DNA of 56,899 nucleotides from Pseudomonas frederiksbergensis (GTDB taxonomy: Bacteria; Pseudomonadota; Gammaproteobacteria; Pseudomonadales; Pseudomonadaceae): assembly GCF_003732275.1 (NCBI RefSeq), contig NZ_MOBM01000001.1, forward strand, positions 1 through 56,899, given 5' to 3'. The position numbers were made by a program, and so were the translations under genes. Below are positions 11,837-24,422 of this stretch, one piece after another. Below the pieces are notes generated by a model. It worked only from the letters and a program-made list of their open reading frames with translations, was not told the origin of the DNA and searched no databases. Numbering within the stretch: the first letter of the stretch is position 1; the number at the start of each line of letters is the position of its first letter.

Positions 11837-13759
11837 TTACTGTGATTTTCTGACCCGCAAGTACCACTCGGACAGCAGTCGTACCTGTTTGTCGGTGTAG
11901 CCCCGCTCGACCATCCGTGTGACGAAGTCGTTGTGCTTCTGCTGGTCCTCTTTGCTGGCCTTGGCGTTGAAGCTGATGACCGGCAGCAAGTCCTCGGTGT
12001 TGGAAAACATTTTCTTCTCGATGACCACCCGCAGTTTCTCGTAGCTGAGCCAGGTTGGGTTCTTGCCGTTGTTGTTGGCTCGGGCGCGCAGTACGAAGTT
12101 GACGATCTCGTTGCGGAAATCCTTCGGATTGCTGATGCCGGCCGGTTTTTCGATTTTCTCCAGTTCTTCGTTAAGGGCTACGCGGTTGAGGATCTCGCCG
12201 GTTTCCGGATCGCGATATTCCTGATCCTGAATCCAGAAGTCGGCGTACAACACGTAGCGATCGAAGATGTTCTGACCGTACTCGCTGTAAGACTCGAGGT
12301 AGGCAGTCTGGATCTCCTTGCCGATGAATTCGATATAACGCGGCGCCAGGTACTCTTTCAGGAAGCGCAGATAGCGTTCGCGGGTCTCCGCCTGGAACTG
12401 TTCCTGCTCGATCTGCTGTTCCAGCACGTAGAGCAGATGCACCGGGTTGGCGGCGATTTCATGGGGATCGAAGTTGAAGACCTTCGACAGAATCTTGAAG
12501 GCGAAGCGGGTCGACAGACCGTTCATGCCTTCGTCGACACCGGCTGCGTCGCGGTATTCCTGGATCGACTTGGCCTTCGGATCGGTGTCCTTGAGGTTTT
12601 CGCCGTCATACACGCGCATCTTGGAGTAGATGTTGGAGTTTTCCGGCTCCTTGAGGCGCGAGAGCACGGTGAACTGAGCGAGCATTTTCAGAGTGTCGGG
12701 CGCGCAATGGGCCTTGGCCAGCGAGCTGTTGAACAGAAGCTTGTCGTAGATCTTCACCTCGTCGCTGACGCGTAGGCAGTACGGTACTTTGACGATATAG
12801 ATCCGGTCGATGAATGCTTCGTTGTTCTTGTTGTTCCGGAAGGTGTGCCATTCCGATTCGTTGGAGTGGGCCAGCAGGATCCCGGTGAACGGAATCGCCC
12901 CCAGGCCTTCGGTACTGTTGTAGTTGCCTTCCTGAGTGGCCGTCAGCAATGGGTGCAGCACCTTGATCGGTGCCTTGAACATTTCGACGAACTCCATCAG
13001 ACCCTGGTTGGCCCGGCACAGGGCCCCCGAGTAGCTGTAGGCATCGGCGTCGTTCTGTGGGAACTCTTCCAGTTTGCGAATATCGACCTTGCCCACCAGT
13101 GCCGAGATGTCCTGGTTGTTTTCATCTCCCGGCTCGGTTTTCGCGACCGCAATCTGGTTGAGGATCGACGGATAGAGTTTCACCACGCGGAACTGGCTGA
13201 TATCGCCGCCGAATTCGGCCAGGCGCTTGGTAGCCCATGGCGACATGATGGTATTGAGATAGCGCCGGGGAATGCCGAAGTCTTCTTCGAGGATCGCGCC
13301 ATCTTCGGTGGCGTTGAACAGACCCAGGGGCGACTCGAAAACCGGCGAGCCCTTGATTGCATAGAAGGGCACTTTCTCGATCAGTTGCTTGAGCTTTTCG
13401 GCCAGGGACGATTTACCGCCACCGACAGGGCCCAGCAGGTAGAGGATCTGTTTCTTTTCTTCCAGACCCTGAGCGGCATGGCGGAAATACGACACGATCT
13501 GGTCGATGCATTCTTCCATCCCGTGGAAGTCTTCAAAGGCCGGATAGCGGCGGATCACCTTGTTGGAAAAGATTCGCGACAGCCTCGAGTTGGTCGAGGT
13601 GTCGAGCAGCTCCGGTTCACCGATGGCCAGCAGAAGTCGCTCAGCTGCGGAAACGTAGGCGCTGCGGTCCTTTTTGCACAGCTCCAGGTACTCCTGCAGA
13701 GAGAGTTCTTCCTGGCGCGTGGACTCGAAGCGTTGTTGGAAGTGGCTAAAGATACTCAT
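11837..13759 (-). CDS. prkA: PrkA family serine protein kinase (YeaG-like)
   Basis: A 640-residue protein with an N-terminal AAA-type PrkA domain bearing a Walker A motif (GPVGGGKSS, residues 110-118). A C-terminal region related to protein kinases follows. The family phosphorylates proteins on serine in vitro; the E. coli homologue YeaG is induced by RpoS under nitrogen starvation. It heads the prkA-yeaH-spoVR cluster, starting at an ATG at 13759 with GAGGTGA upstream. The length is normal for the family. Confidence 0.95.
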   Translation of the reverse strand: MSIFSHFQQRFESTRQEELSLQEYLELCKKDRSAYVSAAERLLLAIGEPELLDTSTNSRLSRIFSNKVIRRYPAFEDFHGMEECIDQIVSYFRHAAQGLEEKKQILYLLGPVGGGKSSLAEKLKQLIEKVPFYAIKGSPVFESPLGLFNATEDGAILEEDFGIPRRYLNTIMSPWATKRLAEFGGDISQFRVVKLYPSILNQIAVAKTEPGDENNQDISALVGKVDIRKLEEFPQNDADAYSYSGALCRANQGLMEFVEMFKAPIKVLHPLLTATQEGNYNSTEGLGAIPFTGILLAHSNESEWHTFRNNKNNEAFIDRIYIVKVPYCLRVSDEVKIYDKLLFNSSLAKAHCAPDTLKMLAQFTVLSRLKEPENSNIYSKMRVYDGENLKDTDPKAKSIQEYRDAAGVDEGMNGLSTRFAFKILSKVFNFDPHEIAANPVHLLYVLEQQIEQEQFQAETRERYLRFLKEYLAPRYIEFIGKEIQTAYLESYSEYGQNIFDRYVLYADFWIQDQEYRDPETGEILNRVALNEELEKIEKPAGISNPKDFRNEIVNFVLRARANNNGKNPTWLSYEKLRVVIEKKMFSNTEDLLPVISFNAKASKEDQQKHNDFVTRMVERGYTDKQVRLLSEWYLRVRKSQ

Positions 13760-13942
13760 GACGTCACCTCGCTCGATACGTGGAGCCGACGCCGGATCAG
13801 TCAGTCGATGCTGGCAAGCAACTGAATATGCAGTTGCTGTTTACCCCCCAGAACACCTCCAGGGTATCAACCCCGAAAGCTACTCCCGATGACCCGCGCG
13901 CCGGTGTACCGGCTCTCCCCTGTTTTGGATGGCCTGCGCTTA

Positions 13943-13949
13943 AGGATAG
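13943..13949 (-). promoter_or_regulatory. Possible sigma-S-type -10 element for prkA
   Basis: The minus strand carries CTATCCT followed by TAAG, resembling the CTATACT -10 favoured by RpoS, with no good -35 element. It lies about 185 bp before the prkA start. The call rests mainly on the known RpoS dependence of the E. coli yeaGH operon, so it is weak. Confidence 0.22.
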
Positions 13950-14056
13950 TTCGGAATCTTGAAGGTAAAGGCGCAATAAGTAATTAGTTGTGGCAGACCG
14001 TTCGTCAGCCAGCGCGCGAGCCCACGGGGGCCGGGCCTTGCGCGCCTTGAAAAAAA

Positions 14057-14386
14057 TTATTCGGAAGTGCCTTGCGCCGTTTCCGAAGGATAGGTCGTAC
14101 GCCACAGTTCAAAACCGCCATCCATGCTGTAGACGTCGGAGAAGCCCTGACTGATCAGATAGGCAGCCGCGCCCTGGCTGGAATTGCCGTGATAGCAGAC
14201 CACTACTGTTGGCGCATCCAGGTCGGCGCCCTGAATGAAAGCATGCAGGGAATGGTTGTCCAGATGTTTGGAGCCGGCAATGTGCAGCGCGGCAAAAGTT
14301 GCGGGGTCGCGTACATCGACCACCACCGCGCCTTGTTCGCGCAGGGCTTGGGCCTGTTCTGGGGGGATACGTTTGAATTCGCTCAT
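14057..14386 (-). CDS. glpE: Thiosulfate sulfurtransferase GlpE (single-domain rhodanese)
   Basis: Transfers sulfane sulfur from thiosulfate to cyanide or thiol acceptors such as thioredoxin. The 109-residue single rhodanese domain has the active-site loop CYHGNSS with catalytic Cys64, and the CH2A motif [15 protein letters not shown]. It lies 33 bp downstream of apaH and is probably the last gene of the lptD-surA-pdxA-rsmA-apaGH transcript. This differs from enterics, where glpE sits with glpG and glpR. The length fits E. coli GlpE (108). Confidence 0.93.
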   Translation of the reverse strand: MSEFKRIPPEQAQALREQGAVVVDVRDPATFAALHIAGSKHLDNHSLHAFIQGADLDAPTVVVCYHGNSSQGAAAYLISQGFSDVYSMDGGFELWRTTYPSETAQGTSE

Positions 14387-14419
14387 GGCGGGCTCCTGTG
14401 GCTCGGCTGAAAGCGCAGT

Positions 14420-15301
14420 CTAGCGCGGGGTGCTGGCTGACGTTTGTTCGGGAATAGAGGCGGCGACAGCCGGCCGGGTATGGCCATGGGGGTCGCATTT
14501 ACATTGCAGGCGCTCGCCGGTGTCGACGTTCATCAGGGTCATGGCGCCACCCCAGACGCAACCGGTATCGAGTGCAAACAGACCTGGCTCGTTGCACTGG
14601 CCTTCAAGCGCCGCCCAGTGACCGAAGATGATCTTCAGGCCTTTGGTCTTGCGCTCCTTGTGGGTGAACCACGGCGCATAACCCGGCGGTGCGGTGTCGA
14701 TGCCTTCCTTGCCCTTGAGATCAAGCTTGCCGTCACTGGTGCAAAAGCGCATCCGGGTGAAATAGTTGGTGATGACTCGCAAGCGCGCCGCGCCTTTGAG
14801 GTCGTTGTCCCATTTCACCGGTTCATTGCCGTACATGCCGTCAAGGTAAGGCGCGAAGCGGTTGTCGTCGCGCAGGGCTTCTTCGACTTCGGCGGCGCAC
14901 TTCAAGGCTTTGCGCAGCGACCATTGTGGCGGGATGCCAGCATGGACCAGGGCGATATCGCGCTGTTCGTCGTAATGCATGAGCTTTTGTTGCCGAACCC
15001 ACTCCAGCAGCTCCCCGCAATCGGGTGCTTCAAGAATTTCGCGCAGCGTATCGGCTTTCTTCAAGCGCTCGATGTTTTGCCCGACGGCGAGCAAGTGCAG
15101 GTCATGGTTGCCGAGCACGCAGATCAGCGATTCGCGCAGGCTATAGAGGAAGCGCAAGGTTTCCAGCGACTGGGGGCCTCGGTTGACGAGGTCGCCCACC
15201 AGCCACAGACGGTCCCGGGCAGGGTCGAAGGCGACTTGCTTGAGCAGGCATTGCAGCGGTTCAAGGCAACCTTGCAAGTCGCCGACGGCATACGTCGTCA
15301 T
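14420..15301 (-). CDS. apaH: Symmetrical bis(5'-nucleosyl)-tetraphosphatase ApaH
   Basis: Hydrolyses Ap4A to two ADP and removes Np4A caps from mRNA. The 293-residue calcineurin-like phosphoesterase has the metal-binding motifs GDLQGC (residues 7-12), GDLVNRGP (about 36-43) and GNHDLHLL (about 64-71). It shares one base with apaG (TGATG), so the two are translationally coupled. The C-terminal 15 residues are Thr/Ser/Ala-rich and look variable. Confidence 0.96.
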   Translation of the reverse strand: MTTYAVGDLQGCLEPLQCLLKQVAFDPARDRLWLVGDLVNRGPQSLETLRFLYSLRESLICVLGNHDLHLLAVGQNIERLKKADTLREILEAPDCGELLEWVRQQKLMHYDEQRDIALVHAGIPPQWSLRKALKCAAEVEEALRDDNRFAPYLDGMYGNEPVKWDNDLKGAARLRVITNYFTRMRFCTSDGKLDLKGKEGIDTAPPGYAPWFTHKERKTKGLKIIFGHWAALEGQCNEPGLFALDTGCVWGGAMTLMNVDTGERLQCKCDPHGHTRPAVAASIPEQTSASTPR

Positions 15302-15681
15302 CAGTGCAGGGCTCCGGGTACTGCCAGACGAAACGGAGCGATGACGGCGTCGAAGTGCTTACCGTCCTCGGCGACCATTTCATACGTGCCCTGCATCGTA
15401 CCGACCTTGGAGGTCATGACCGTGCCGCTGCTGTAGGTGTGGCTCTTGCCCACGTCGATCAACGGCTGCTGGCCGACGACGCCTGCACCGCGAACCTCCT
15501 CGACATGCCCATCACCGTCGGTGATCACCCAGTGCCGCGACAGCAGCTTGGCCGGTAACTCGCCATTGTTATGCACGGTGATGGTGTAAGCGAAGGCAAA
15601 GCGGTTTTGCTCGGGTTGCGATTGTTCTGCCAGATAGCGGGTGACGACGCTGACGTCGACCTGATAACGAGGATCGGACAT
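15301..15681 (-). CDS. apaG: Co2+/Mg2+ efflux protein ApaG
   Basis: A 126-residue ApaG/DUF525 protein with a fibronectin III-like beta fold; motifs include [20 protein letters not shown] and the glycine-rich [11 protein letters not shown]. It was linked to Co2+ resistance and Mg2+ efflux in Salmonella; the biochemical role is not settled. It sits between rsmA and apaH, as in E. coli. Length is standard. Confidence 0.95.
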   Translation of the reverse strand: MSDPRYQVDVSVVTRYLAEQSQPEQNRFAFAYTITVHNNGELPAKLLSRHWVITDGDGHVEEVRGAGVVGQQPLIDVGKSHTYSSGTVMTSKVGTMQGTYEMVAEDGKHFDAVIAPFRLAVPGALH

Positions 15682-15745
15682 GCAAAAGGCCTTAAAAACG
15701 AAGCGGGACGCGGGGCGTAGCTGATTGATCTCAGTCTAGGCCAAG

Positions 15746-15782
15746 TATCGGGTAGTAAACCAGAGTGGCGCCCTACCCGATA
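15746..15782 (-). terminator. Stem-loop between rsmA and apaG
   Basis: A perfect 10-bp inverted repeat (TATCGGGTAG / CTACCCGATA) with a 17-nt spacer lies 15 bp after the rsmA stop. No T-tract follows on the minus strand, so it may be an RNA-stability hairpin or a weak terminator that uncouples apaGH from the upstream genes. Confidence 0.45.
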
Positions 15783-15796
15783 GCGCTCATCGCCTG

Positions 15797-16615
15797 TCAG
15801 TCGGTGGCAGGCCTTTGTAGGACTTGTTCACTGAGCTTGTCAGCCAGGCGCACGAAGGCGGCCAGGTCGAGCTGCTCGGGACGCAGGCTGCCATCGACGC
15901 CGGCGGCTTCGATTTCGGCGTTGCTCAGCAACAGTTTCAGCGTGTTTCGCAGGGTCTTGCGGCGCTGGTTGAAGGCTTCGCGTACGACGCGTTCCAGCAG
16001 CTTGTGATCTTTGGCTGGATGCGGGAGTACCGCGTGAGGCACCAGGCGAACGATCGCGGAATCGACTTTCGGCGGCGGATTGAATGCGCCCGGGCCGACG
16101 TTGAACAGATGCTCGACCCGGCAATGGTACTGAACCATGATCGAGAGACGACCCCAGTCACCACCACCAGGCCCCGCCGCCAGACGCTCGACCACTTCCT
16201 TTTGCAGCATGAAGTGCATGTCACGAATCAGACTGGCGTTATGCAGCAGATGAAAAATCAGCGGCGTAGAGATGTTGTACGGCAGGTTGCCGACCACTCG
16301 CAGGCTGTTCGGCGCGGCGTTCAGGCTGTTGAAGTCGAACTTCAGCGCGTCGCCCTGATGCAGGTGGAAATTGCTCTTGCTGGCGAACTGCTGGTTGAGG
16401 ATCGGGATCAGGTCCTTGTCCAGCTCTACCACGTCCAGTTGGGCGCCGCTGTTGAGCAGGCCTTCGGTCAATGCACCCTGGCCCGGGCCGATTTCCAGCA
16501 GACGGTCTTCAGGTTTGGCATGAATGGAACGCAGGATACGGTCGATAACGCCGGCATCGTGCAGGAAGTTCTGGCCGAAGCGCTTGCGCGCTCGGTGTTG
16601 GTAATGCTCGGTCAT
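15797..16615 (-). CDS. rsmA: 16S rRNA dimethyladenosine transferase RsmA (KsgA)
   Basis: Dimethylates two adjacent adenosines (A1518 and A1519 in E. coli numbering) in the 3' terminal hairpin of 16S rRNA, a late check in 30S assembly. The 272-residue protein shows [11 protein letters not shown] (about residues 10-20), the SAM motif [12 protein letters not shown], and the catalytic NLPYN motif. It overlaps pdxA by 4 bp (ATGA). This gene is unrelated to the translational regulator also called RsmA/CsrA in Pseudomonas, so ksgA is the less ambiguous symbol. Confidence 0.97.
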   Translation of the reverse strand: MTEHYQHRARKRFGQNFLHDAGVIDRILRSIHAKPEDRLLEIGPGQGALTEGLLNSGAQLDVVELDKDLIPILNQQFASKSNFHLHQGDALKFDFNSLNAAPNSLRVVGNLPYNISTPLIFHLLHNASLIRDMHFMLQKEVVERLAAGPGGGDWGRLSIMVQYHCRVEHLFNVGPGAFNPPPKVDSAIVRLVPHAVLPHPAKDHKLLERVVREAFNQRRKTLRNTLKLLLSNAEIEAAGVDGSLRPEQLDLAAFVRLADKLSEQVLQRPATD

Positions 16616-17601
16616 AAACGGGTCTCGGCCATCTGGTAGGCGGTTTCCAGGGCGACTTGCAGGCTGCCGGTGTCGATTTTGCCGCTACCGGCCAGATCCA
16701 GGGCGGTGCCGTGGTCGACCGATGTGCGGATGATCGGCAAGCCGAGGGTCACGTTGACTGCCGCGCCGAAGCCTTTGTATTTCAGCACGGGCAGGCCCTG
16801 GTCGTGGTACATCGCCAGCACTGCGTCGCAGTGCTCCAGATATTTGGGGGTAAACAGAGTGTCGGCGGGCAGGGGGCCGCGAAGGTCCATGCCCTCGCCG
16901 CGCAGGCGCTCTAATGTAGGTTCGATGATGTCGATTTCTTCATGGCCCAGGTGACCGCCTTCACCGGCGTGCGGGTTAAGCCCGCAAACCAGGATGCGTG
17001 GCTGGGCAATGCCGAATTTTTCTTGCAGGTCGGCGTACAGGATCCGCGTGACCCGCTCCAGGCGCTCCGGCGTGATTGCATCGGCAATCTCGCGAAGGGG
17101 CAGGTGAGTGGTGACCAATGCCACGCGCAAGCCGCGGGTGGCGAGCATCATTACCACTTGCGCGGTATGAGTCAGGTCTGCGAGAAATTCCGTATGCCCG
17201 GAAAAGGCGATCCCGGATTCATTGATCACGCCCTTATGCACAGGGGCGGTGATCATGCCGGCGAAATGCCCGTCCAGGCAGCCCTGGCCAGCACGCGTCA
17301 GGGTTTCCAGGACGAAAGCTGCATTGGCCTTGTCCAGTTGCCCGGCGATGACCTTGGCGTTGAGCGGCGTATCCCACACATACAGGCTGTTGGCAGGTGC
17401 GGGAGCATCCGGCCAGCTGTCTGGCGTTACCGGCAGCAGATCGACAACCACGCCCAGCTGCGCGGCCCGCTCGATGAGCAGGTCACGGCTGGTAATGGCA
17501 ATCAGAGGGTGTGGCTGGGCTTGCGAGGCGAGCAGCAGGCACAGGTCAGGACCTATGCCGGCCGGTTCGCCGGGGGTCAACGCGAAACGCTTGGGTTTCA
17601 C
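16612..17601 (-). CDS. pdxA: 4-hydroxythreonine-4-phosphate dehydrogenase PdxA
   Basis: NAD-dependent oxidation and decarboxylation of 4-phosphohydroxy-L-threonine in pyridoxal phosphate synthesis. The 329-residue protein shows [12 protein letters not shown] near the start, metal-ligand histidines ([10 protein letters not shown] and [14 protein letters not shown]), and [16 protein letters not shown] near the C-terminus. The start codon is GTG at 17601, overlapping the surA stop by 4 bp. The arrangement lptD-surA-pdxA-rsmA is conserved with E. coli. Confidence 0.96.
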   Translation of the reverse strand: MKPKRFALTPGEPAGIGPDLCLLLASQAQPHPLIAITSRDLLIERAAQLGVVVDLLPVTPDSWPDAPAPANSLYVWDTPLNAKVIAGQLDKANAAFVLETLTRAGQGCLDGHFAGMITAPVHKGVINESGIAFSGHTEFLADLTHTAQVVMMLATRGLRVALVTTHLPLREIADAITPERLERVTRILYADLQEKFGIAQPRILVCGLNPHAGEGGHLGHEEIDIIEPTLERLRGEGMDLRGPLPADTLFTPKYLEHCDAVLAMYHDQGLPVLKYKGFGAAVNVTLGLPIIRTSVDHGTALDLAGSGKIDTGSLQVALETAYQMAETRL

Positions 17602-18920
17602 TGCGTTGCCTGGTCTGCACCAGGGAGCTTGATTTCTACATACGCTTCGTCACGGATCTGACGCAGCCAGGTTTGCAGCTCTTCGTCGTATTTGCGGTTA
17701 CGCAGTACGGTCATCGCTTGCTGTTCACGGGCCTGGGTGGTGCTGTCGGTGGCGCGGCGGCCAAGGACTTCCAGGACGTGCCAGCCATATTGGGTCTGGA
17801 ACGGCTTGGACAGCTGACCTTGTGGGGTCTTGGCCATCACTTCGCGGAATTCAGGAACCAGCGCGTTCGGGTCGATCCAGTTCAGGTCGCCACCGTTGAG
17901 GGCGGAACCTGGATCTTCCGAGAAGCTTTTCGCCAGTTCGCCAAAGTCTTCGCCCGCTTCGATACGGGAGTAGAGCGATTGAGCCAGGGCCTTGGTTTTT
18001 TCTTCGTCGCGGATCGGGCTTGGTTTGACCAGGATGTGACGCACATGCACTTCGTCACGCACCTGGGCTTCGCCGCCACGCTTGTCGAGGATCTTCAGGA
18101 TGATGAAGCCACCCGGAGTACGCATTGGCTGGGTCACGTCACCCACCGCCATGGTGCTCAGCATGCGATCGAACGGAGGTGGCAGTTGAGCGGCTTTACG
18201 CCAGCCCATGTCGCCGCCTTCCAGCGCGGTTTCGCTGGCGGATTTGGCAATTGCCAACTGACCGAAGTCAGCGCCTTGCTTGAGTTGCTGGTAAACCGCG
18301 TCGGCTTGTTTGGCGGCATTCTGAATGGCGTCGGAGTTGGCGCTTTCCGGCGTAGGAATCAGGATGTTGGCCAGACGAAATTCTTCGGACAGCTGCATCT
18401 TGCCCAGGTCGGACGCCAGGAAGTTCTTCACTTCCTGCTCGGACACCTGAATGCGTTCAGCGACACGGCGTTGACGCACACGGCTGATGATCATTTCGCG
18501 GCGGATCTGGTCACGGGCGTCGTCATAGGACAGGCCGTCGCGAGCCAGGGCGGCGCGAAATTGTTCGATCGACATGTTATTGCGCTGGGCAATGGTGCCG
18601 ACTGCCTGGTTCAGCTCTTCATCGGTGATGCGGATGCCGGAGCGTTCGCCGATCTGCAGTTGCAGGTTTTCGACGATCAGACGCTCGAGCACCTGCTGAT
18701 CCAGCACGCCGGCAGGCGGTACGGCAGCACCGCGTTTGGCGATGGTTTGCTGAACTTCGTGAACACGCTGGTCCAGTTGGCTCTGCATGACCACGTCGTT
18801 GTCGACGATGGCCACCACTTTATCGATGGACTGTACCGCGGCGTTGGCCGCGGTACCCAGGAACAGCGCGCCCAGCATCAGCGGGCGCAGACAATCAGAA
18901 AGCTTGGTCTTCACGTTCAC
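17598..18920 (-). CDS. surA: Periplasmic peptidyl-prolyl isomerase/chaperone SurA
   Basis: Escorts outer-membrane proteins across the periplasm to the Bam complex; LptD is a key client. The 440-residue precursor has an N-terminal signal peptide ending near ANAAVQS, a SurA N-domain, and two parvulin domains (about residues 180-280 and 290-390; [13 protein letters not shown] opens the second). The start is GTG at 18920, with a second GTG two codons later. It overlaps the 3' end of lptD by 26 bp. Confidence 0.96.
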   Translation of the reverse strand: MNVKTKLSDCLRPLMLGALFLGTAANAAVQSIDKVVAIVDNDVVMQSQLDQRVHEVQQTIAKRGAAVPPAGVLDQQVLERLIVENLQLQIGERSGIRITDEELNQAVGTIAQRNNMSIEQFRAALARDGLSYDDARDQIRREMIISRVRQRRVAERIQVSEQEVKNFLASDLGKMQLSEEFRLANILIPTPESANSDAIQNAAKQADAVYQQLKQGADFGQLAIAKSASETALEGGDMGWRKAAQLPPPFDRMLSTMAVGDVTQPMRTPGGFIILKILDKRGGEAQVRDEVHVRHILVKPSPIRDEEKTKALAQSLYSRIEAGEDFGELAKSFSEDPGSALNGGDLNWIDPNALVPEFREVMAKTPQGQLSKPFQTQYGWHVLEVLGRRATDSTTQAREQQAMTVLRNRKYDEELQTWLRQIRDEAYVEIKLPGADQATQ

Positions 18921-21693
18921 GATAACCTTGGATGCCTTTGTCGAGGAAGCTCTCTACCTTGGCGCCGGTGAGGCCGCCGAGTCCCTTCAGAACAATTTGG
19001 AGGAAGACGCCGTGGTCGCCTTTTTCGTTTTCCGGGGCGTTCTGACTGAACTCGTCATAGCTGACCCAGTAACGGTTGATCAGGCGCAATTTCCAGCAGC
19101 AGTTGTCGTATTCGAAACCACCGAAGGCTTCCAGAGTACGGTTGCGGTTGTAGTCATACTGCCAGCGGCTGATGGCGTTCCATTGCGGCACGATCGGCCA
19201 GATCACCGAGAAGTCGTGCTGTTTGATCTTGTAGTAGTCCTTCACGTAGCCAGGAGTACCCGGGGTGCCATAGTCACCGCCACCCACCGACCATTTGCCG
19301 GTGTTCTGGTCATAACGAACCTGGTCATTGCGATAGCGATAACCGGCGTTGATGACCTTGTTCGGGTTGTCTTCAGGCTGGTAGTGGAACATCGCGCTGC
19401 CCGAGCGAGGGCTGCGGCTGTCCGGGTCCCAGTTGTAATCGGCGGTGGTGCGCCAATCGCGGTTCCAGCGGTATTCGTATTCCAGCGCATAAGGCGAAAC
19501 ACTGGATTTTGCATCGTCGCGGGTTTTCGCATCGATACCTGGCAACTGGACTTCGCGGTCCTTGAAGTACAAGGCCTGGCCGACGCTGATGCGTTGACGT
19601 TCAAAGCCGTTGTCTTCGATCCAGCGGTTGGTGATGCCCAACGACAGTTTGTTCTCGTCGCCGACACGGTCGGAGCCGGAGAAACGGTTGTCGCGGAACA
19701 GCGACGCGTAGTTGAAGGTGTATTCGCTGGTGTCGAATACCGGAATATCCTTCTGGTCTTCCTCAGGTACATAGAGGTAGAACAGGCGCGGTTCCAAGGT
19801 CTGGCGGTAGTTTTTGCCGAACCAAGTAGTATTGCGGTCGAAATACAGGCCGCTGTCGATGCTGGCGATTGGCACGCCACGGTTTTGTGAACTGCTGAAC
19901 GATTCGCCGAGTGCTGATGCACCATTTCGATTCGTCACTAGATCGTTTTCGCCGGTGCCATCAAGATCGAGATCGTATTGGGTGTATTGGTACTTGAGCG
20001 ATGGCTTGAGGAAACCATAGGTCGCGTTCATTGGCAGGCTGACACCCGGTTTCAGGTTCAGACGGGTGCCATTGGCTCGGGCCAGGCCTGCAACGTTGTT
20101 ATCAAGACGTGGTTCGACGGTACCGTCTTCGTTTACGAAGTTGCCATTCTTCAAATCACGATCAAACCGCACGACCTCTGTCTCGTAATCGAAGTTCAGC
20201 CCTTCCGGGTGATAAGGCAGCTGTCCATTGAAGGTGATCTGGGGCAAACGATCATAAGGCGTAATGTTCGAAACGGTCGCCAGCTGATAAGCCTGGGCAT
20301 TCAAACGAGCGGTATAGCTGTCGCCGCGATAGGTGACAGAACCCTGCTGGTTCACGTAATCGGAGCTCTTCACACCAATCTGGTCAGTCTGCAGATCCTG
20401 GAAGTAATACGGATCGCTGATCTTGGTGTAATCGACTTGCGTAAAGACGCGCGAGTCCAGACCACCCTTGTGCTGCCAGTTGTACATGTAGCGGGTTTTT
20501 TCGTAGTCGGTCTGCAGCTTGCGATCGTCGTTCTCGTCGTTGAGGTACGCGGCGCCGAACTGACCTTCGCTGGACTTGGTCAGGTAGCGGAATTCGCCTT
20601 CCATCAACAGGCCACGCTTGGTCATATAGCGCGGGTACAACGTGGCATCGTAGTTCGGTGCCAGGTTGAAGTAATACGGGGTGACCAGCAGGAAGCCGGT
20701 ATCGCTGCCAGTGCCAATGGTTGGCGGCAGGAAGCCGGACTGGCGACGGTCGTCGATCGGGAAATAGATGTATGGCGTGTACAGAACCGGAATGTCCTTG
20801 ACCCGCAGCGTCACGTTGGTCGCGGTGCCGAAACCGGTCGCCGGGTTCAAGGTGATGTTGTTGCCCTTGAGCTGCCAGGCATTGCTGTTCGGTTCGCACG
20901 TGGTGTACGTACCATCCTTGAGGCGGATGATCGCGTTTTCGGCACGTTTGGCGTACAGCGCGTTACCGCGGATACGGGATTTGTGCATCACGTATTCGGC
21001 GTTGTCGACCTTGGCTTCACCGGTGTCGAGCTGCACGTCGGCGTGGTCGCCCACGATCAGCGCGCCGTTGTCGCGAACACGGACGTTGCCGCTCAGTTCG
21101 CCACGGCTCTCGGCCTGGTAGAGGTTCGCTTCGTCGGCTTCGACCTGCATGCTGCCCTGACGCATGACCACGTCACCGGCCAGGGTAGCGACCTGCTCAT
21201 CCTGCTTATAGCGAGAGGCTTTTGCACCGAGAAAGGTTGGAGCGTCACTTTTATTCGTCTTGTCATTCATGCCAGGACGAGTTGGTTCGATATAGGAACC
21301 AGAGCAGTAAGGACCGGTTTCGGCCAATTGCGCTGCAGTGAGCTTCTCGCGCGGAACCCAGTCGAGGTGGCTGTAGTCTTCACTACGCGACTTCAGGCCG
21401 CGACCCTTGGACTCGGTAACCAGCACAGGTTTGGCGCCGGTGTCTGCGCTGGAGCCGGTGTCTGCCGGGGCTTCGCCAGTGGCGGAAACTGCGCTGCCGT
21501 CATGGACGGGGCGTGGCGGCAATGCAGCAGCCGGCGCCTTTGGCGCACAGTCCCAGGCACCCGAAGCAGAGACAGAGCAGTCATACTGTTCCGCGGCGAC
21601 TACGAACGAAGTGGCTAGAGGTTGCAGGGCCAGCAGACTGCCGGTCACCAACAACGGAAATTTTTTACGAAACGCGGGGGATTTCAATGCCAT
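18895..21693 (-). CDS. lptD: LPS-assembly outer membrane protein LptD
   Basis: Beta-barrel that, with LptE, inserts lipopolysaccharide into the outer leaflet. I place the start at the ATG at 21693, where a basic N-terminus and hydrophobic signal sequence follow; the frame stays open upstream for 78 codons with no such signal. The 932-residue protein has an OstA/LptA-like N-domain (about 150-320) and a long C-terminal barrel. Cysteines occur near the mature N-terminus ([14 protein letters not shown]) and near the C-terminus (NCCWKLRL), consistent with the known disulfides. It heads the lptD-surA-pdxA-rsmA-apaGH operon and is divergent from amgK. Confidence 0.96.
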   Translation of the reverse strand: MALKSPAFRKKFPLLVTGSLLALQPLATSFVVAAEQYDCSVSASGAWDCAPKAPAAALPPRPVHDGSAVSATGEAPADTGSSADTGAKPVLVTESKGRGLKSRSEDYSHLDWVPREKLTAAQLAETGPYCSGSYIEPTRPGMNDKTNKSDAPTFLGAKASRYKQDEQVATLAGDVVMRQGSMQVEADEANLYQAESRGELSGNVRVRDNGALIVGDHADVQLDTGEAKVDNAEYVMHKSRIRGNALYAKRAENAIIRLKDGTYTTCEPNSNAWQLKGNNITLNPATGFGTATNVTLRVKDIPVLYTPYIYFPIDDRRQSGFLPPTIGTGSDTGFLLVTPYYFNLAPNYDATLYPRYMTKRGLLMEGEFRYLTKSSEGQFGAAYLNDENDDRKLQTDYEKTRYMYNWQHKGGLDSRVFTQVDYTKISDPYYFQDLQTDQIGVKSSDYVNQQGSVTYRGDSYTARLNAQAYQLATVSNITPYDRLPQITFNGQLPYHPEGLNFDYETEVVRFDRDLKNGNFVNEDGTVEPRLDNNVAGLARANGTRLNLKPGVSLPMNATYGFLKPSLKYQYTQYDLDLDGTGENDLVTNRNGASALGESFSSSQNRGVPIASIDSGLYFDRNTTWFGKNYRQTLEPRLFYLYVPEEDQKDIPVFDTSEYTFNYASLFRDNRFSGSDRVGDENKLSLGITNRWIEDNGFERQRISVGQALYFKDREVQLPGIDAKTRDDAKSSVSPYALEYEYRWNRDWRTTADYNWDPDSRSPRSGSAMFHYQPEDNPNKVINAGYRYRNDQVRYDQNTGKWSVGGGDYGTPGTPGYVKDYYKIKQHDFSVIWPIVPQWNAISRWQYDYNRNRTLEAFGGFEYDNCCWKLRLINRYWVSYDEFSQNAPENEKGDHGVFLQIVLKGLGGLTGAKVESFLDKGIQGYREREDQAF

Positions 21694-21823
21694 CTTATTA
21701 GTCCGGGCTTCCTGCGTGCCATCTGCCCGCGGTGTGGGCCGCACGCCTCTCGATGGTCTGAAAAAGATGCTGGATAATAAAGCATGACCCGCTTGACGGC
21801 TAGCGCCGTCGGAGACCCTTGCA

Positions 21824-23511
<1,688 letters not shown>

Positions 23512-23512
23512 C

Positions 23513-24280
23513 ATGTTGTGGCCAGGGACTCTGATTGGAGCCGGAGCGGGCTTTGCCATAGCCAGCATTCCGGGGGCCATGCTCGGTGCTTTATTGGGAC
23601 AGGCGCTGGACCGGCGCTTGCACCTGCAGAGCTGGGCGCATTTATGGGAAAAATTCGGTGGTCGCTCGGTGTTGCGCAACGATGAACTGCTGTTCGTGTT
23701 GCTGGGCCGATTGGCCAAGAGCGATGGGCGTGTAGTGGATGGCCACATCCAGCAGGCGCGGCAGGAAATGCGCTCGCTGGAGATGACCGAATCGGCGCAA
23801 CGTCGGGCGATTGCGGCGTTCAATCGCGGTAAGTCGGGGCATGACCGGTTGCGCGGCTATCTGCGACGCCTGAGTGCTCAACCCCATGCGGCGGAAGGTG
23901 TGTTGCGTGCCTGTTGGCGCATGGTCTGGGCCGATGGCCGCGCCGGTAGCCGTGAGCGCGAGCTGATTGCCCAGTGGGGCAAATGGCTGGGGTGGACGCG
24001 GCAACAGGTACAGGCCTTGGCGACTGACTATGAGCCGCAGAAACGCCCATCGGTCAGCAGCGCCGTGACTTATCAAGACGCCTTGCGGCTATTGGGAGTG
24101 TCAGCGACCAGTGAGCCGGCGCAAATCAAGCGCGCCTATCGACGCCTGCTCAGTCGTCATCACCCGGACAAGATTGCCGGCAGCGGTGCGACGGCGTTGC
24201 AGGTTCGCGAGGCCACGGACAAGACTCGTGAATTGCATACTGCCTATACGTTGATTCGTGAGCGGCGGGATTTTCGTTAG
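23513..24280 (+). CDS. djlA: DjlA-like membrane co-chaperone (TerB and J domains)
   Basis: Membrane-anchored DnaJ-type co-chaperone of DnaK. The 255-residue protein starts with a glycine/alanine-rich transmembrane segment (about residues 4-30) and then a TerB-like helical domain (about 55-165). It ends with a J domain (about 188-255) bearing the HPD tripeptide (RHHPDK) that stimulates DnaK. The gene follows murU by one base, so it is probably co-transcribed with amgK-murU. Confidence 0.92.
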   Translation: MLWPGTLIGAGAGFAIASIPGAMLGALLGQALDRRLHLQSWAHLWEKFGGRSVLRNDELLFVLLGRLAKSDGRVVDGHIQQARQEMRSLEMTESAQRRAIAAFNRGKSGHDRLRGYLRRLSAQPHAAEGVLRACWRMVWADGRAGSRERELIAQWGKWLGWTRQQVQALATDYEPQKRPSVSSAVTYQDALRLLGVSATSEPAQIKRAYRRLLSRHHPDKIAGSGATALQVREATDKTRELHTAYTLIRERRDFR

Positions 24281-24310
24281 AGCAGCAGAGTTGTGTTGTC
24301 TCTGATGACG

Positions 24311-24408
24311 CCATCGCTAGCAGGCTCGCTCCCACATTTGATTTTCGCCGGACATAGAGTTTATGTTCGCTGAAGATCCACTGTGGGAGCGAGCCTGCTC
24401 GCGATGGC
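24311..24408. repeat. REPIN between the djlA-like and DUF3530 genes
   Basis: Inverted REP arms at 24311-24337 and 24381-24408 with a 43-bp spacer, between convergent genes. The right arm is a standard core GTGGGAGCGAGCCTGCTCGCGATGG. The left arm has one change (CGCTAGC instead of CGCGAGC), so this copy has begun to diverge. Confidence 0.85.
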
Positions 24409-24422
24409 ATCGCCTCGGTCTA

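Noticed and set aside
19978..21618. A 546-codon frame opposite lptD
   Set aside because: Antisense shadow of the beta-barrel gene; valine-rich low-complexity product without family features.
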